Shown: positions 18,664 through 28,764, counted from the first letter of the stretch. The stretch is DNA of 64,000 nucleotides from Methylicorpusculum sp. (GCF_030651835.1 NZ_JAUSBX010000004.1:31585-95584), one strand, 5' to 3'. Numbers and translations: made by a program. The notes: generated by a model not told the origin, from the sequence alone.

Positions 18664-20169
18664 ATGGACAAAATCAAGCTGATTTATGTAAGTAATGTTT
18701 TCGGCCGAAGCAAAAAAACGGTACAGCAAACGCTGTCGTTTTTTATCACCATTGAAAATGCCGGTTACGATAAAGCCGTAGAAGTCATTTGGGCCGGTGA
18801 AGACGGTGTGTGGCAGACATTGCCCGTTTTGTTTCATAGCGCAGCGGGTGAAAATCAAGAGTTTTGGTATGTTCAGACTCATTTCAAAAGAACACTCAAG
18901 CGGCCTTTGCCCGGAAATATTGAATTTGCAGTGCGCTATCGCGTTGCAGGCCAGGAATTTTGGGACAATAATCATGGCTTGAATTATTCGAGTCAGGCCG
19001 ATTCCGGTGTTCAATTGCTGACCGATGCGTCGGTTTTAAATATTGAGTTTCCCGGCGGATTTCAGGACGGGCAGAAATTTATTCCGGTCACGGTAGCAGT
19101 CAGGCAGTCATTGGGTCAGGGTCAAGTTTATATTCACTGGTCTACCGACCGATGGAAACATTCGCAAAAAACCGCCTGTCATTTTAAATCGATGTTTTGG
19201 GATAAAACGACGCAAAGTAATGCCAGAAATCCAAATCAATACGGCATTGCGATCTGGAAAGGCTGGATCAGGGCGGGGCAGTGTTTCCGGCTTGAATATG
19301 CGGTTAGCTTCGAAACCGATCACCAGATTATTTGGGATAACAATCACGGACGCAATTATGTTCTCAGCCATGACCCGTTAAAAATACTGATTTTGAATTT
19401 GCATTGCTATCAGGAAGATAATCAGGATTACAAGTTATCACAAATCGCCAAGGCAATTGACGATATGAAAGCCGATATTGTCTGCCTTCAGGAAGTGGCC
19501 GAACCCTGGAATGACGGCATGGGCGACTGGGAGAATAACTCGGCAAAAATTATTAATGAACGGCTTCCCGAACCTTTTCATATTTATACGGACTGGTCGC
19601 ATTTGGGCTTTGATAAATACCGTGAAGGGGTTGCAATTTTAAGCCGATATCCGTTTATCAAGCAGGATGCCCGTTATGTTTCGGACAGTCATGATGCATA
19701 CAGCATCCATTCAAGAAAAGTGGTCATGGGCCAGTTCAATGTGCCCTTGATCGGCTTGGTGAATGTCTATTCTGCTCATTTGAGCTGGCTGGAGGATGGA
19801 TTTGAAGCTCAGTTTAATCGTTTGAACGACTGGGCTCAGCACAATCATAATGCCCGTATCAAGGCGACTTTGTTATGCGGGGATTTTAATATTGTGGCCG
19901 GATCCAGCGGTTACGATCTTGTCGTAAACTCAAATGCGTATGAAGATCAATATCTGGAAGCCACGGCTCACGGCGTGTTCGAGAAAGTATTCAGGGTCAA
20001 TGATCCCTATTGGCATGATTACATGGCCGATGATTACCGTATAGACTATATCTTTATGAACAAAGTCAGTGAACTTAAAGTGACCTCGGGACGGACCGTA
20101 TTTACCGATAAGGATTATGGCTTTGTCTCGGATCATTGCGGTTATTACATGACGTTTGAACCCAAGTAA
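18664..20169 (+). CDS. Starch-binding-module EEP phosphodiesterase
   Basis: 501 aa. Two N-terminal beta-sandwich modules each end in a CBM21/CBM53-like signature: EFWDNNHGLNY (about 98-108) and IIWDNNHGRNY (about 219-229). A C-terminal endonuclease/exonuclease/phosphatase domain (about 238-501) has ILNLHCYQ, metal-binding Glu in VCLQEVAEP, LLCGDFNIVAG, and the terminal SDHCGYY (Asp-His). No signal peptide, so probably cytosolic. The natural substrate could be a phosphoester on or near glycogen, or nucleic acid; the sequence does not decide. The next gene, a PLD-family phosphodiesterase, follows closely. Confidence 0.8.
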   Translation: MDKIKLIYVSNVFGRSKKTVQQTLSFFITIENAGYDKAVEVIWAGEDGVWQTLPVLFHSAAGENQEFWYVQTHFKRTLKRPLPGNIEFAVRYRVAGQEFWDNNHGLNYSSQADSGVQLLTDASVLNIEFPGGFQDGQKFIPVTVAVRQSLGQGQVYIHWSTDRWKHSQKTACHFKSMFWDKTTQSNARNPNQYGIAIWKGWIRAGQCFRLEYAVSFETDHQIIWDNNHGRNYVLSHDPLKILILNLHCYQEDNQDYKLSQIAKAIDDMKADIVCLQEVAEPWNDGMGDWENNSAKIINERLPEPFHIYTDWSHLGFDKYREGVAILSRYPFIKQDARYVSDSHDAYSIHSRKVVMGQFNVPLIGLVNVYSAHLSWLEDGFEAQFNRLNDWAQHNHNARIKATLLCGDFNIVAGSSGYDLVVNSNAYEDQYLEATAHGVFEKVFRVNDPYWHDYMADDYRIDYIFMNKVSELKVTSGRTVFTDKDYGFVSDHCGYYMTFEPK

Positions 20170-20254
20170 AAGTTTAAGCAAGACTATTTTTTTATTTCAA
20201 GGGTCTATAACCCGATTTCGATTAACCATCGATCAGTTATTTCAAGAGGTAAAT

Positions 20255-21853
20255 ATGCAATTGGCCGAACATTTCGCCATTCCTGTTCACGGCAATTTGG
20301 GTGGGTATTTCTCACGCGTCAATGACTTTAAAGACGAGTTTTTCGTTCGATGGGGGAAAATTGATTTTGATGTGTATCACGGTGTTCAAGCCAATATTAA
20401 AGTCATCATCAAAGTCTACCGTGAGCGCGACAATGTTTGCGAGACCTATATTGTCGATACGGACCCTTATGATATTCAATGGAATTTCCATCGACGTGCG
20501 ACCCGGGATTTTGTTGTTCTGCCGTTTTCCTCTCATTTCGGCTATATCAGCTGCGTCAAATTCTCGTTTGTCGTGCATATCGATGAGCGTTCCATTGCGT
20601 CGCAAAATGAATATATTTTCATGGACTGGCAACAGTTACGAAATGATCAGCCTCAATACCGTGCGCTATCGGACGAATGGGCGACCCCGAATCATTTTCG
20701 TACCTACGAACTGAATGCCGGCGAGTTACAAGCGGATGTCGATTGGTACAACCACCATTTCGAAGCCCTCAATATCACGCCTAAATTTACGAAAGGACAG
20801 CTTTACCACCCTTATCATCCCAAGCGCTTTATTCACGATCATATCGATAAAGTCATCCAGGCCAAGCGCCATCAACCGGATCGGTTTTGCACGATCAAGG
20901 TGAGCGTTGACTGTATTGATGATTATGACTTTATCAATCATCTGATTCATGCCCGCGAGCAAGGGGTATGGGTGCAGGTCATCGTTGACTGGCGAAAAAT
21001 GACCTTAACCCACAGCGATAATTATGCGCGATTAAAGCGCTCGCGCATCGAGCTGGTCGGCGTTTTCTGTACGCCTAAGCACCACTTGATAGAAGTAGAA
21101 CCGGATATGCACACCAAATTCGTTATTTTTAATGACGAAGACGCAATACTGGGTTCGTTCAATATTACCTTTGATCGCTGGTGGGCTAACTGGGAATCGG
21201 GCATGACGTTCCATTCCAGGGGCGTCTGCCGCTTGCTGGATAATATTTTCCAAAGCCAGCGTGGCGGCGTGATACAGCGGTACGGGATTGATCCGTTGAG
21301 CCATTTCAATTTGCTGTATACATTCGGCAGGCACACGATGTTGAACGGAAAAAATTACCGGCCGCATCATGCTATTCTGGCCGAGATACATCGCGCCAGA
21401 CACTCCATTAAGCTCAGCCTGTTTTTGATGGGTGATCTGTTGGGGGATCATGGCGACAGTGTGGTTGATGCGCTGATTCATGCTTATGACCGTGGTGTTT
21501 ATGTGCATGTTTTGTTTAACGGTCACTTGGCGAGACAGGGGCGAGTGGGTGTCGAAAGGTCAATGGCTGATGAGTTGAACCGTCCTTTATTGCCTGCCGT
21601 GCAGCGGCTAAAGTCGGTCGGAATTGCTGTCGGTCTGGTTTATGGGCAGGATGATCTGGCCGTCCCGTACTCGCCGATTCATTCCAAATACTGCATTATT
21701 GACGATTCCATCGTGCTGGAAGGCAGTTTCAATTGGTATAACACGTCGGTGTTTTCGCATGATTTACTGGTCATTGCCAATAACCGTGACGTAGCCCAGC
21801 CTTACCTGTATGAGTTTGAGCAGATTCAACGCTCGTTCAGAGTGTTTTACTGA
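20255..21853 (+). CDS. Phospholipase D-like protein, two HKD motifs
   Basis: 532 aa from ATG 20255, chosen because AAGAGGT precedes it; an upstream in-frame start overlapping the previous gene has no ribosome site. N-terminal about 170 residues are an unrecognised beta-rich domain. Two PLD half-sites follow: HTKFVIFNDEDAILGSFN (about 320-340) and HSKYCIIDDSIVLEGSFNW (about 490-510). In the first, the canonical Asp position is Asn; the second is intact. No signal peptide. Probably a cytosolic phosphodiesterase or phosphatidyltransferase acting with its EEP neighbour; substrate unknown. Confidence 0.85.
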   Translation: MQLAEHFAIPVHGNLGGYFSRVNDFKDEFFVRWGKIDFDVYHGVQANIKVIIKVYRERDNVCETYIVDTDPYDIQWNFHRRATRDFVVLPFSSHFGYISCVKFSFVVHIDERSIASQNEYIFMDWQQLRNDQPQYRALSDEWATPNHFRTYELNAGELQADVDWYNHHFEALNITPKFTKGQLYHPYHPKRFIHDHIDKVIQAKRHQPDRFCTIKVSVDCIDDYDFINHLIHAREQGVWVQVIVDWRKMTLTHSDNYARLKRSRIELVGVFCTPKHHLIEVEPDMHTKFVIFNDEDAILGSFNITFDRWWANWESGMTFHSRGVCRLLDNIFQSQRGGVIQRYGIDPLSHFNLLYTFGRHTMLNGKNYRPHHAILAEIHRARHSIKLSLFLMGDLLGDHGDSVVDALIHAYDRGVYVHVLFNGHLARQGRVGVERSMADELNRPLLPAVQRLKSVGIAVGLVYGQDDLAVPYSPIHSKYCIIDDSIVLEGSFNWYNTSVFSHDLLVIANNRDVAQPYLYEFEQIQRSFRVFY

Positions 21854-21902
21854 TCCAGCGTGAAACGTAATAATAAAAGCGGATCAGTTGAATGAAGCGG
21901 TT

Positions 21903-23501
21903 ATGACTTTGCCCGAATTTGATACGTCCTTGATGCAGATGATCGATGGCTTGACCCAAGCGCACGCTTATCGGCATAAAGTCGAATCGGTAAAACGGAT
22001 AGAAACCCATATTTCGTGGGTTTTTCTGACCGGTACTTTTGCTTACAAAATCAAAAAACCGGTCAATTTCGGATTCCTGGATTTTTCAAGCCTTGAAAAA
22101 CGGGCTTTTTATTGCAAGGAAGAGCTCCGTCTCAATCAGCGCCTGTCACCGCAAGTGTATCTTGGCGTAGTTGCCATTACCGGATCTTTTGAAAAGCCTG
22201 AAATGGAGGGTACCGGAGAACCTATTGAATATGCCGTTAAGATGCTTCAGTTTAACGGCGGTGATGTGCTGACTCAACGGGTTGAAAAAGGGTGTTTAAG
22301 CCATGAGGAAGTCGATGACATGGCCGCACAAATGGGGCGTTTTCATCTTGCCGCTGCGGTTGCAGACAATGCCTCTCCTTACGGCGAAATTGAGGAGATA
22401 GCTTTTCGCAGCGATGAGAATTTTCAGCAAGTCCGCTTATTGCTCGGTTCCGGTCATGATTTGACTGATCTGGCCGAGCTGTCTTCCTGGTCTGATAATG
22501 AATTAGCCATTAAACGCAGTTGGTTCGAAGCTCGCAAAACTCAAGGGTTTGTTCGCGAATGTCACGGCGATTGGCATTTGGGCAATATGACCCTGCATAA
22601 AGGACAGCTGATTGTGTTTGATTGCCTTGAATTTAACCCCTTATTGCGGTGGATCGACGTAATCAGCGAGCTGGCTTTCGTCGTCATGGACCTCGCTCAT
22701 TCAGGATTGATGAGACAGGGTATCAGGCTGGTAAATCATTATTTACAGCTGACCGGTGATTATCAAGGCATCAGGCTCTTCCGTTATTATCTGGTCTACC
22801 GGGCCATGGTCCTGGCCAAGGTGGCCTTGTTCAAACGGCAACAAGCTCAGTCAGCGCTGGAAAAAGAGAAGGCATTGGCTGCGTTTCATAGTTATTTTAA
22901 GCTGGCCGGACAGTTCAGTCATAAAAAGCGCCCCGTATTAATAATTACCTGCGGTTTTTCAGGAAGCGGAAAGTCAACACTCTGCAAAGCCTTGGCTGAG
23001 CAACTGGGTTCACTGTGGGTGAGATCCGATAGTGAGCGAAAACGAATGCAAGCATTTTCTGATCCAACCCTTCAGTACCAACCCGGTAAGGGACTTTATT
23101 CCGACCAGTCCAGAGATCAGGTTTATCAGCATCTTCTCCAGATTGGCGAAACCGTGCTTGCCGAAGGCTTTTCGTTAATGGTTGATGCCACCTTTCTTAA
23201 ACGCCGACAACGCATGCTTTTTTATCAATTAGCCCACGCTATGGATGCGGACTTTCTGATTTTACAGTGCGAGGCTTCAGAGTCTGTGATGAGTCAAAGA
23301 ATTGATCATCGCAGCCGTCAGCATAGTGATCCTTCCGAGGCGACCGCTGAAGTGATGCGTCTGCAGATGCATTCATTTGAGCCTTTGACTCAAGAAGAGC
23401 TGGCGCATACGTTGCGCGTCAATACCGAAAATGATGTGTCTTCGGACTCAATTTTAGAAGCTTTGAGACGTTATTCCGCTGCTGATTCAGCGCTGCTTTG
23501 A
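21903..23501 (+). CDS. APH-like kinase fused to P-loop kinase
   Basis: 532 aa from ATG 21903 (a TTG 15 bases earlier is possible). N-terminal about 340 residues match the aminoglycoside/choline kinase fold: VRECHGDWHLGNM is the Brenner catalytic loop, VFDCLEF the metal-binding Asp. The C-terminal about 170 residues form a P-loop kinase domain, TCGFSGSGKSTLCKALAEQL, resembling gluconate or shikimate kinases, with WVRSDSERKRM after it. Bifunctional fusions of this layout are known as uncharacterised proteins. Substrates are unknown; resistance to aminoglycosides is not implied. Confidence 0.85.
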   Translation: MTLPEFDTSLMQMIDGLTQAHAYRHKVESVKRIETHISWVFLTGTFAYKIKKPVNFGFLDFSSLEKRAFYCKEELRLNQRLSPQVYLGVVAITGSFEKPEMEGTGEPIEYAVKMLQFNGGDVLTQRVEKGCLSHEEVDDMAAQMGRFHLAAAVADNASPYGEIEEIAFRSDENFQQVRLLLGSGHDLTDLAELSSWSDNELAIKRSWFEARKTQGFVRECHGDWHLGNMTLHKGQLIVFDCLEFNPLLRWIDVISELAFVVMDLAHSGLMRQGIRLVNHYLQLTGDYQGIRLFRYYLVYRAMVLAKVALFKRQQAQSALEKEKALAAFHSYFKLAGQFSHKKRPVLIITCGFSGSGKSTLCKALAEQLGSLWVRSDSERKRMQAFSDPTLQYQPGKGLYSDQSRDQVYQHLLQIGETVLAEGFSLMVDATFLKRRQRMLFYQLAHAMDADFLILQCEASESVMSQRIDHRSRQHSDPSEATAEVMRLQMHSFEPLTQEELAHTLRVNTENDVSSDSILEALRRYSAADSALL

Positions 23502-23686
23502 GTGAGTTTGGATTAAAAAACGATTGCAAGCGGCGAATCATTTTGCAATATTTGGCTGCCTTATTCCAGGTAGAACGAATCCCTCATTCAGCCGTTAATA
23601 ATTCATTCAAGTAAATTTATTTAGAATCAGCAATCAATAAAACAACGTTCGGATTTTTAAAGATATTTAATTAAGAGGTCGTAAGC

Positions 23687-23995
23687 ATGTTCAAGCAAGT
23701 TCAATTTATACAACGTCAACATATTCTGGGCTTGGCCTTATTGATGACCGGTTGCGCATCGGATCAGCCGCCGCCTGTGAATGGCCAACTTGTGTCAGGA
23801 GATCTGATGTTGCGGGAAAGTCAGGGCATCGCACAATTGGGTAGCCGCTGGCAACAAGGCAAGCAAATGGTTGATCAAGGCCAGCAAATTCAGGCAGAGG
23901 CACAGGCGAAAATGGAAGAAGGCCGTCGTATGATTGAAGAAGGACAAAAAATCATGCGCGAAACCGAAGAAGGCTACAAAAGCATCAAAAAATAA
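23687..23995 (+). CDS. Small lipoprotein with helical repeat tail
   Basis: 102 aa. Signal peptide with lipobox LMTGC (Cys 23), so it should be lipid-anchored in the envelope. The mature part is polar; from residue about 55 a run of WQQGKQMVDQGQQIQAEAQ followed by KMEEGRRMIEEGQKIM is amphipathic helix with a roughly 11-residue period. Shine-Dalgarno AAGAGGT precedes. No family recognised beyond this. Confidence 0.75.
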   Translation: MFKQVQFIQRQHILGLALLMTGCASDQPPPVNGQLVSGDLMLRESQGIAQLGSRWQQGKQMVDQGQQIQAEAQAKMEEGRRMIEEGQKIMRETEEGYKSIKK

Positions 23996-24018
23996 GCGTT
24001 AAGTCCGCTAAAGGCAAA

Positions 24019-24047
24019 GTTGGGTTGCATGCTTTTTGCAACCCAAC
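24019..24047 (+). terminator. Hairpin after the small lipoprotein gene
   Basis: GTTGGGTTGC (24019-24028) pairs perfectly with GCAACCCAAC (24038-24047) across a 9-base loop that is T-rich. No T-tract follows, so it may be a weak terminator or an mRNA 3'-protecting stem. Confidence 0.55.
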
Positions 24048-24129
24048 GATTAACGCCATGGGCGGTCAGCCTCGATTCATCCATTGTGCCTGGATTCGCT
24101 TACGCGGTCTAACGGCTCCGGCAATCCCG

Positions 24130-24292
24130 CAGCAATTCTCAGTTTGATCTTTTCGGCGTCATTTTGGGCTGGGAAAAGCCTTATCAGGAACGCCGTAAAC
24201 CCTTCCATGGGGGCTTGAACAGCAGCATCCCTGCTGCCGACATCCTCAAAAAGCTTCCCCAGCCCTTTTTTTGTTCAAATTGAGAATGGCTG
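24130..24292 (+). repeat. Family I MITE-like element, copy A
   Basis: 163 bp with ends CAGCAATTCTCAGTTTGA and the near-complement ending GAGAATGGCTG. Flanked by GCAATCCCG (24121-24129) and GCAATCCTG (24293-24301), 8 of 9 identical. The flanks together read as a REP-like unit (CTCCGGCAATCC then TGTCGGAATGACG), so this copy appears to sit inside an older repeat. Internal arms GGGCTGGG and CCCCAGCCC pair. Confidence 0.88.
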
Positions 24293-24345
24293 GCAATCCT
24301 GTCGGAATGACGCGGACTTTTGAGACTCTGACAAGGTAAAAGTAA

Positions 24346-25077
24346 TCAGGCGTGTAAATGGGTAAGCGGTTGCCTGGAAATAGTGCCACCGTCTTTAGAG
24401 CTGTCATCGCGATGACGGGTTAACGCCCGGGTTTTTTCAAGCAGATTTTTTTGAGTTTCGATGGCCGTTTCCTTAGCCAGCGCATAAAATTCCTGGCAAT
24501 GAAAAAGGGCAATATCTATCAGCTCCATTAGGGGTTTGATCAGCCTGGTTTCAATAAACTGAAGCGATTTGTCATAAGCTGACTTCGCTTGTTCAGCGTA
24601 TTTGTCCATCATTTGTTCCAGAGGATCTCTGATCCAATTTGGCACATAGCGTTTTATTTCATCTAAATACCGGCTCACGCTAAACAGAAAACGCTTCAAT
24701 TCATAAATCATCGGCATCATTACGGATGAATTGAATGTTCCTTTGAGGTGGATGAGCTGTAATTTTGCAGCAGTCAGTAATCTTTCAACCGGTGCCAGGA
24801 TTTCGTTCATTTTGTGCCAGTCGATATGTTTGGGAATGAGCGCCAGTTGCCCATTAATTTGACGGTAAGATCTAAGAAAAAGAGGGGATAGATTGGACTG
24901 GAGTTGAGCTTCAAGCGCGGCGATTTGCTGATGCTGATCCTCAATTTTTCTTTGAAGTTCGAAGTTGCTTAATTGTTTGTTTTGGAGCTCATCAGTCAAT
25001 GAGTTAATTTGCTCTTCAAGTTTGCCTAGTTTATTCAGTAATACCTGATGGGTATCAAAATCGGCCCCCGTTTCCAT
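24346..25077 (-). CDS. Coiled-coil protein of unknown function
   Basis: 243 aa. Residues about 10-65 form a heptad-rich coiled coil (LLNKLGKLEEQINSLTDEL onward). The rest is helical with conserved-looking aromatic and charged residues (LKRFLFSVSRYLDEIKRYVP). No signal peptide or membrane helix. A strong ribosome site GGGGAGAGACA precedes the ATG, which supports it being real. Family not recognised. Confidence 0.7.
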   Translation of the reverse strand: METGADFDTHQVLLNKLGKLEEQINSLTDELQNKQLSNFELQRKIEDQHQQIAALEAQLQSNLSPLFLRSYRQINGQLALIPKHIDWHKMNEILAPVERLLTAAKLQLIHLKGTFNSSVMMPMIYELKRFLFSVSRYLDEIKRYVPNWIRDPLEQMMDKYAEQAKSAYDKSLQFIETRLIKPLMELIDIALFHCQEFYALAKETAIETQKNLLEKTRALTRHRDDSSKDGGTISRQPLTHLHA

Positions 25078-25517
25078 TGTCTCTCCCCTTTATAGATTAT
25101 TGTTATTATTCTAAAGTTGACGCCCTTCATATCAGTAGAAAGCGAATGTGTCAAGTTAGTATGATTTTTTTGTCCAATAAAATGCTCAATTAAATCTAAA
25201 AAGCAGCTGTGAGTGATTGAAATATAAGATAGGTTCAAAAACATACGGTTTAAACAGCAGTCATTCATCCATGGAATGACGCTCTAAAATCAAGTATCGT
25301 TAGGCAAGAGGCATCATCCCCGCCCGAAAGACGGCAACTATTAATGCAAACAGAGTTCTCTAACAAGCCTGGATCGCCTTATGAAAACTGAGAAACTTTT
25401 TTGGTGTTTATTCGATTGTTCAAAACAATGAGCATCCTGATTAAAACCTTAATTAAGATTTCAACAACATAAGACTGCAATAATACGGATTGAGAAATTT
25501 TTTTAGGTAAAAAAGGT
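25078..25517. other. Gene-free region with a palindrome
   Basis: About 440 AT-rich bases between two divergent genes. One palindrome, ATTGTT-CAA-AACAAT at 25415-25429, and CTTAATTAAG near 25449 could be operators for the L,D-transpeptidase gene. Otherwise I see no gene; the short minus-strand frame here has no ribosome site. Confidence 0.4.
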
Positions 25518-26873
25518 ATGCGTATCAATCAATTTAAAAATTTCATATCGGCTAGACCGGTACCTTTATTTTTGATTTTCTGCAGCATTGTGCTTAGCGG
25601 TTGTCAGACTATTGCGCCTATTCCGGAAGAAGAGGAATGGCAATTTATTCCCCGGCATGAGTTTACTATTGCCGGAGAGCAAACGATGATTGGGCAGTTA
25701 GCTCAGTCTGAGGTTATAGCAGATGAAAGTTTGCCCGTCATCGCGCGTGAATTCGGTTTGGGTTTTGATGAAATAACCCGAGCCAATCCTGATCTTGATC
25801 CTTGGATTCCTGAACCGACTGCAGCGGTAAATTTGCCTTTGCGCTTTATTCTGCCTGATGCTCCGAAACAGGGGATTGTGCTTAATATCGCTGCAAAACG
25901 GATGTTTTATTTTCCAGGTAAAACTGTCACCAAAGTGTTGACCTATCCCGTGGGTATCGGCCGTGAAGGATGGGAAACTCCGACAGGGAAAACTAAAATA
26001 GTCTCAAAAAAAGCCCGGCCAAGCTGGACGGTGCCGGAGTCGGTATTAAAAGAACATGCTAAAAAAGGCGACAAATTACCTAAAGTGGTTCCTGCGGGTG
26101 AAAATAATCCCTTAGGTTTATATGCACTGAGACTGGGCTTTCAGAGCTATTTGATCCATGGCACGAACAAACCCTACGGTGTCGGAATGGAGGTCAGCCA
26201 TGGCTGCATCAGGTTGTATCCCGAAGATGTTGAGCAATTGTTTAATCAAACTTCGGTTGGGACCCCGGTGCGCGTGGTCGACCAGCCGTTTTTAACGGCT
26301 TGGGATAGCAATGAGCTATTTTTACAAGCCTATCAACCGGTACATAAGAGCGACTCGGCTACCAGGAAACTGATCAAAGCATTAATGACGCGGTTGCAAA
26401 AGATAGAATCTCAATCCGGACGCGCCATCAATTGGGATGTGGTGGACAAGGCTTTGCAACGCCTGGACGGCGTGCCGGTGGCCATTTTGGCGGATACTCT
26501 AGCGGATAAGGGGTTTTCAGCTGCAATAAAAGCCAAACGAATCTCTGCCTTCAGTGTCAAGCCGGTACAGGAGCCTTCGAGTCCCGGAACCTGGCGCTTG
26601 CTGGTTGCAACGTTTAACGACCCTCAACAAGCGCGCCGCTTAGCATCAATGCTAAATCATCAAGGCCCTCCCATTCCTTCAAGTGCGGTCTATTCTGAAC
26701 AGGGTTACCCGGTTGTTGCCGGACCCTTCAAATCCAAGGCAGAAGCCAGGCAGGCCGCTAAGCGAATTGCGATGGATTTTGAACTGGCTGCTGAGTTGAT
26801 CAAGCCGGATGACGATCTTAATGCCACTTACAAACAGGCAAAAATGTCGGGTATTCGGAAATGGGATATTTGA
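25518..26873 (+). CDS. L,D-transpeptidase lipoprotein with SPOR domain
   Basis: 451 aa. Signal peptide and lipobox VLSGC (Cys 29). A LysM-like segment (about 70-115) precedes the YkuD catalytic domain (about 120-255): YPVGIGREGWETPTG, then HGTNKP and the catalytic SHGCIRLYP. The C-terminal about 75 residues (WRLLVATFNDPQQARRLA to VVAGPFKSKAEA) are a SPOR domain that binds denuded glycan at division sites. It therefore joins 3,3-cross-linking or lipoprotein attachment with septal targeting. The YkuD plus SPOR pairing is uncommon. Confidence 0.88.
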   Translation: MRINQFKNFISARPVPLFLIFCSIVLSGCQTIAPIPEEEEWQFIPRHEFTIAGEQTMIGQLAQSEVIADESLPVIAREFGLGFDEITRANPDLDPWIPEPTAAVNLPLRFILPDAPKQGIVLNIAAKRMFYFPGKTVTKVLTYPVGIGREGWETPTGKTKIVSKKARPSWTVPESVLKEHAKKGDKLPKVVPAGENNPLGLYALRLGFQSYLIHGTNKPYGVGMEVSHGCIRLYPEDVEQLFNQTSVGTPVRVVDQPFLTAWDSNELFLQAYQPVHKSDSATRKLIKALMTRLQKIESQSGRAINWDVVDKALQRLDGVPVAILADTLADKGFSAAIKAKRISAFSVKPVQEPSSPGTWRLLVATFNDPQQARRLASMLNHQGPPIPSSAVYSEQGYPVVAGPFKSKAEARQAAKRIAMDFELAAELIKPDDDLNATYKQAKMSGIRKWDI

Positions 26874-26942
26874 AATTTAAAGTTTCCTTGAATTCATATA
26901 ATAACTATGGCGTCCGCAGAGTATTAGGCTACTCCTTTTTCA

Positions 26943-27106
26943 CAGCAATTCTCAGTTTGATCTTTGCGGCGTCATTTTGGGCAGGGAAAAGCCTTTTGAG
27001 GTACGCCGTAAACCCTTCCATGGGGGCTTGACAGCAGCATCCCTGCTGCCGACATCCTCAAAAAGCTTCCCCCAGCCCTTTTTTCTCTTCAAATTGAGAA
27101 TTGCTG
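26943..27106 (+). repeat. Family I MITE-like element, copy B
   Basis: 164 bp. Ends CAGCAATTCTCAGTTTGA and TCAAATTGAGAATTGCTG, 17 of 18 complementary. Nearly identical to copy A over its full length. Flanks CCTTTTTCA (26934-26942) and CAGTTTTCA (27107-27115) match at 7 of 9. It lies between the L,D-transpeptidase gene and the promoter of the restriction island. Confidence 0.88.
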
Positions 27107-27123
27107 CAGTTTTCAACAAGTGA

Positions 27124-27152
27124 TTAGATAAAGCGTCTTTGCTCGTTATAAT
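27124..27152 (+). promoter_or_regulatory. Likely promoter of the hsd operon
   Basis: A perfect -10 TATAAT at 27147-27152 lies 56 bases before hsdM. The -35 at 17-base spacing is weak (TTAGAT, 27124-27129). It begins only 18 bases past repeat copy B. Confidence 0.5.
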
Positions 27153-27207
27153 GCCACGCTTGATATGACCGGATGGCTATTAAAACGTATTTCAAAAGGA
27201 TTCTACA

Positions 27208-28764
27208 ATGACAAGCACCCAACAACGCGCCGCACTGCAACGCCAAATCTGGCAAATCGCCAACGATGTACGCGGTGCGGTTGATGGCTGGGATTTCAAG
27301 CAGTATGTACTTGGAACGCTGTTTTATCGCTTTATCAGTGAAAACTTTGCCAGCTACATCGAAGGCGGTGATGACAGCATCCACTATGCGGAGCTTTCCG
27401 ACAGTGTCATCACCCCGGACATCAAAGACGACGCCATCAAAACCAAAGGCTACTTCATCTACCCAAGCCAGCTCTTTGCCACCATCGCCGCCAGTGCCAA
27501 CACCAATGACAGCCTGAATACCGATCTGGCCGCCATCTTTGCCGCCATCGAAAGCTCCGCCAACGGCTACCCCTCAGAGCGCGACATCAAAGGCCTGTTT
27601 GCCGATTTCGACACCACCAGCAACCGCCTCGGCAATACCGTGGTCGACAAAAACACCCGTTTAGCCGCCGTGCTTAAAGGCGTGGCCGGACTGGAATTTG
27701 GTGACTTTGAAGGCAACCACATCGACCTGTTTGGCGATGCCTACGAATTTCTGATTTCCAACTACGCCGCCAATGCCGGTAAATCCGGTGGCGAGTTTTT
27801 CACCCCGCAAAATGTCTCGAAGCTGATTGCGCAACTGGCCATGCACAAGCAAACCAGCGTCAACAAGATTTACGACCAAGCCTGCGGTTCCGGCTCGCTG
27901 CTGCTGCAAGCCAAAAAACACTTTGACGCCCACATCATTGAAGAAGGGTTTTTTGGCCAGGAAATTAACCATACCACTTATAACCTGGCGCGTATGAACA
28001 TGTTTTTGCACAACATCAACTACGACAAGTTTAATATAGCGCTGGGCAACACTTTGTTAGACCCGCATTTTGGTGATGAAAAACCTTTTGATGCCATTGT
28101 TTCCAACCCTCCGTATTCGGTGAACTGGATAGGCTCAGACGATCCCACCCTGATCAACGATGAACGCTTTGCCCCGGCTGGCGTATTAGCCCCCAAATCC
28201 AAAGCCGACTTTGCCTTCGTGCTGCATGCGCTCAGTTACCTGTCCAGCAAAGGCCGTGCGGCCATTGTCTGCTTCCCCGGCATTTTTTACCGGGGCGGAG
28301 CCGAGCAGAAAATCCGGAAGTACCTGGTGGATAACAACTATGTCGAAACCGTGATTTCGCTGGCGCCCAACTTGTTTTACGGCACCACCATTGGCGTGAA
28401 TATTCTGGTACTGTCTAAGCACAAAACCGACACCACCACCCAATTTATTGATGCCAGCGGCCTGTTTAAGAAAGAAACCAATAACAACGTACTCACCGAC
28501 GAGCACATCGAAAAAATTATGGATGTGTTCGATAGCAAAGCGGATGTTGAACACTTTGCCAAATCGGTGAACTTTGAGGCCATCGCGGCGAACGATTACA
28601 ACCTGTCGGTCAGCAGCTATGTCGAAGCCAAAGACAACCGCGAAGTGGTGGATATTGTGCAGCTCAATGCCGAGCTGAAAACCACCGTCGCCAAAATCGA
28701 TAAGCTTCGTAAAGATATTGATGCCATCGTGGCAGAGATTGAAGGTGGCGAGCTTCAAGCATGA
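27208..28764 (+). CDS. hsdM: Type IC restriction-modification methyltransferase HsdM
   Basis: 518 aa, full length. HsdM_N helical domain (about 8-140) then an N6-adenine methyltransferase fold: motif I in [13 protein letters not shown] (about 220-232) and motif [10 protein letters not shown] (about 298-305). It methylates adenine in the host recognition site and forms M2S with HsdS. Shine-Dalgarno AAAAGGA precedes. First gene of the island; rhuM overlaps its end by 4 bases. Confidence 0.96.
   Translation: MTSTQQRAALQRQIWQIANDVRGAVDGWDFKQYVLGTLFYRFISENFASYIEGGDDSIHYAELSDSVITPDIKDDAIKTKGYFIYPSQLFATIAASANTNDSLNTDLAAIFAAIESSANGYPSERDIKGLFADFDTTSNRLGNTVVDKNTRLAAVLKGVAGLEFGDFEGNHIDLFGDAYEFLISNYAANAGKSGGEFFTPQNVSKLIAQLAMHKQTSVNKIYDQACGSGSLLLQAKKHFDAHIIEEGFFGQEINHTTYNLARMNMFLHNINYDKFNIALGNTLLDPHFGDEKPFDAIVSNPPYSVNWIGSDDPTLINDERFAPAGVLAPKSKADFAFVLHALSYLSSKGRAAIVCFPGIFYRGGAEQKIRKYLVDNNYVETVISLAPNLFYGTTIGVNILVLSKHKTDTTTQFIDASGLFKKETNNNVLTDEHIEKIMDVFDSKADVEHFAKSVNFEAIAANDYNLSVSSYVEAKDNREVVDIVQLNAELKTTVAKIDKLRKDIDAIVAEIEGGELQA

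Noticed and set aside
25035..25268. 77-codon minus-strand frame
   Set aside because: It overlaps the coiled-coil gene start, has no ribosome site and an unusual composition.
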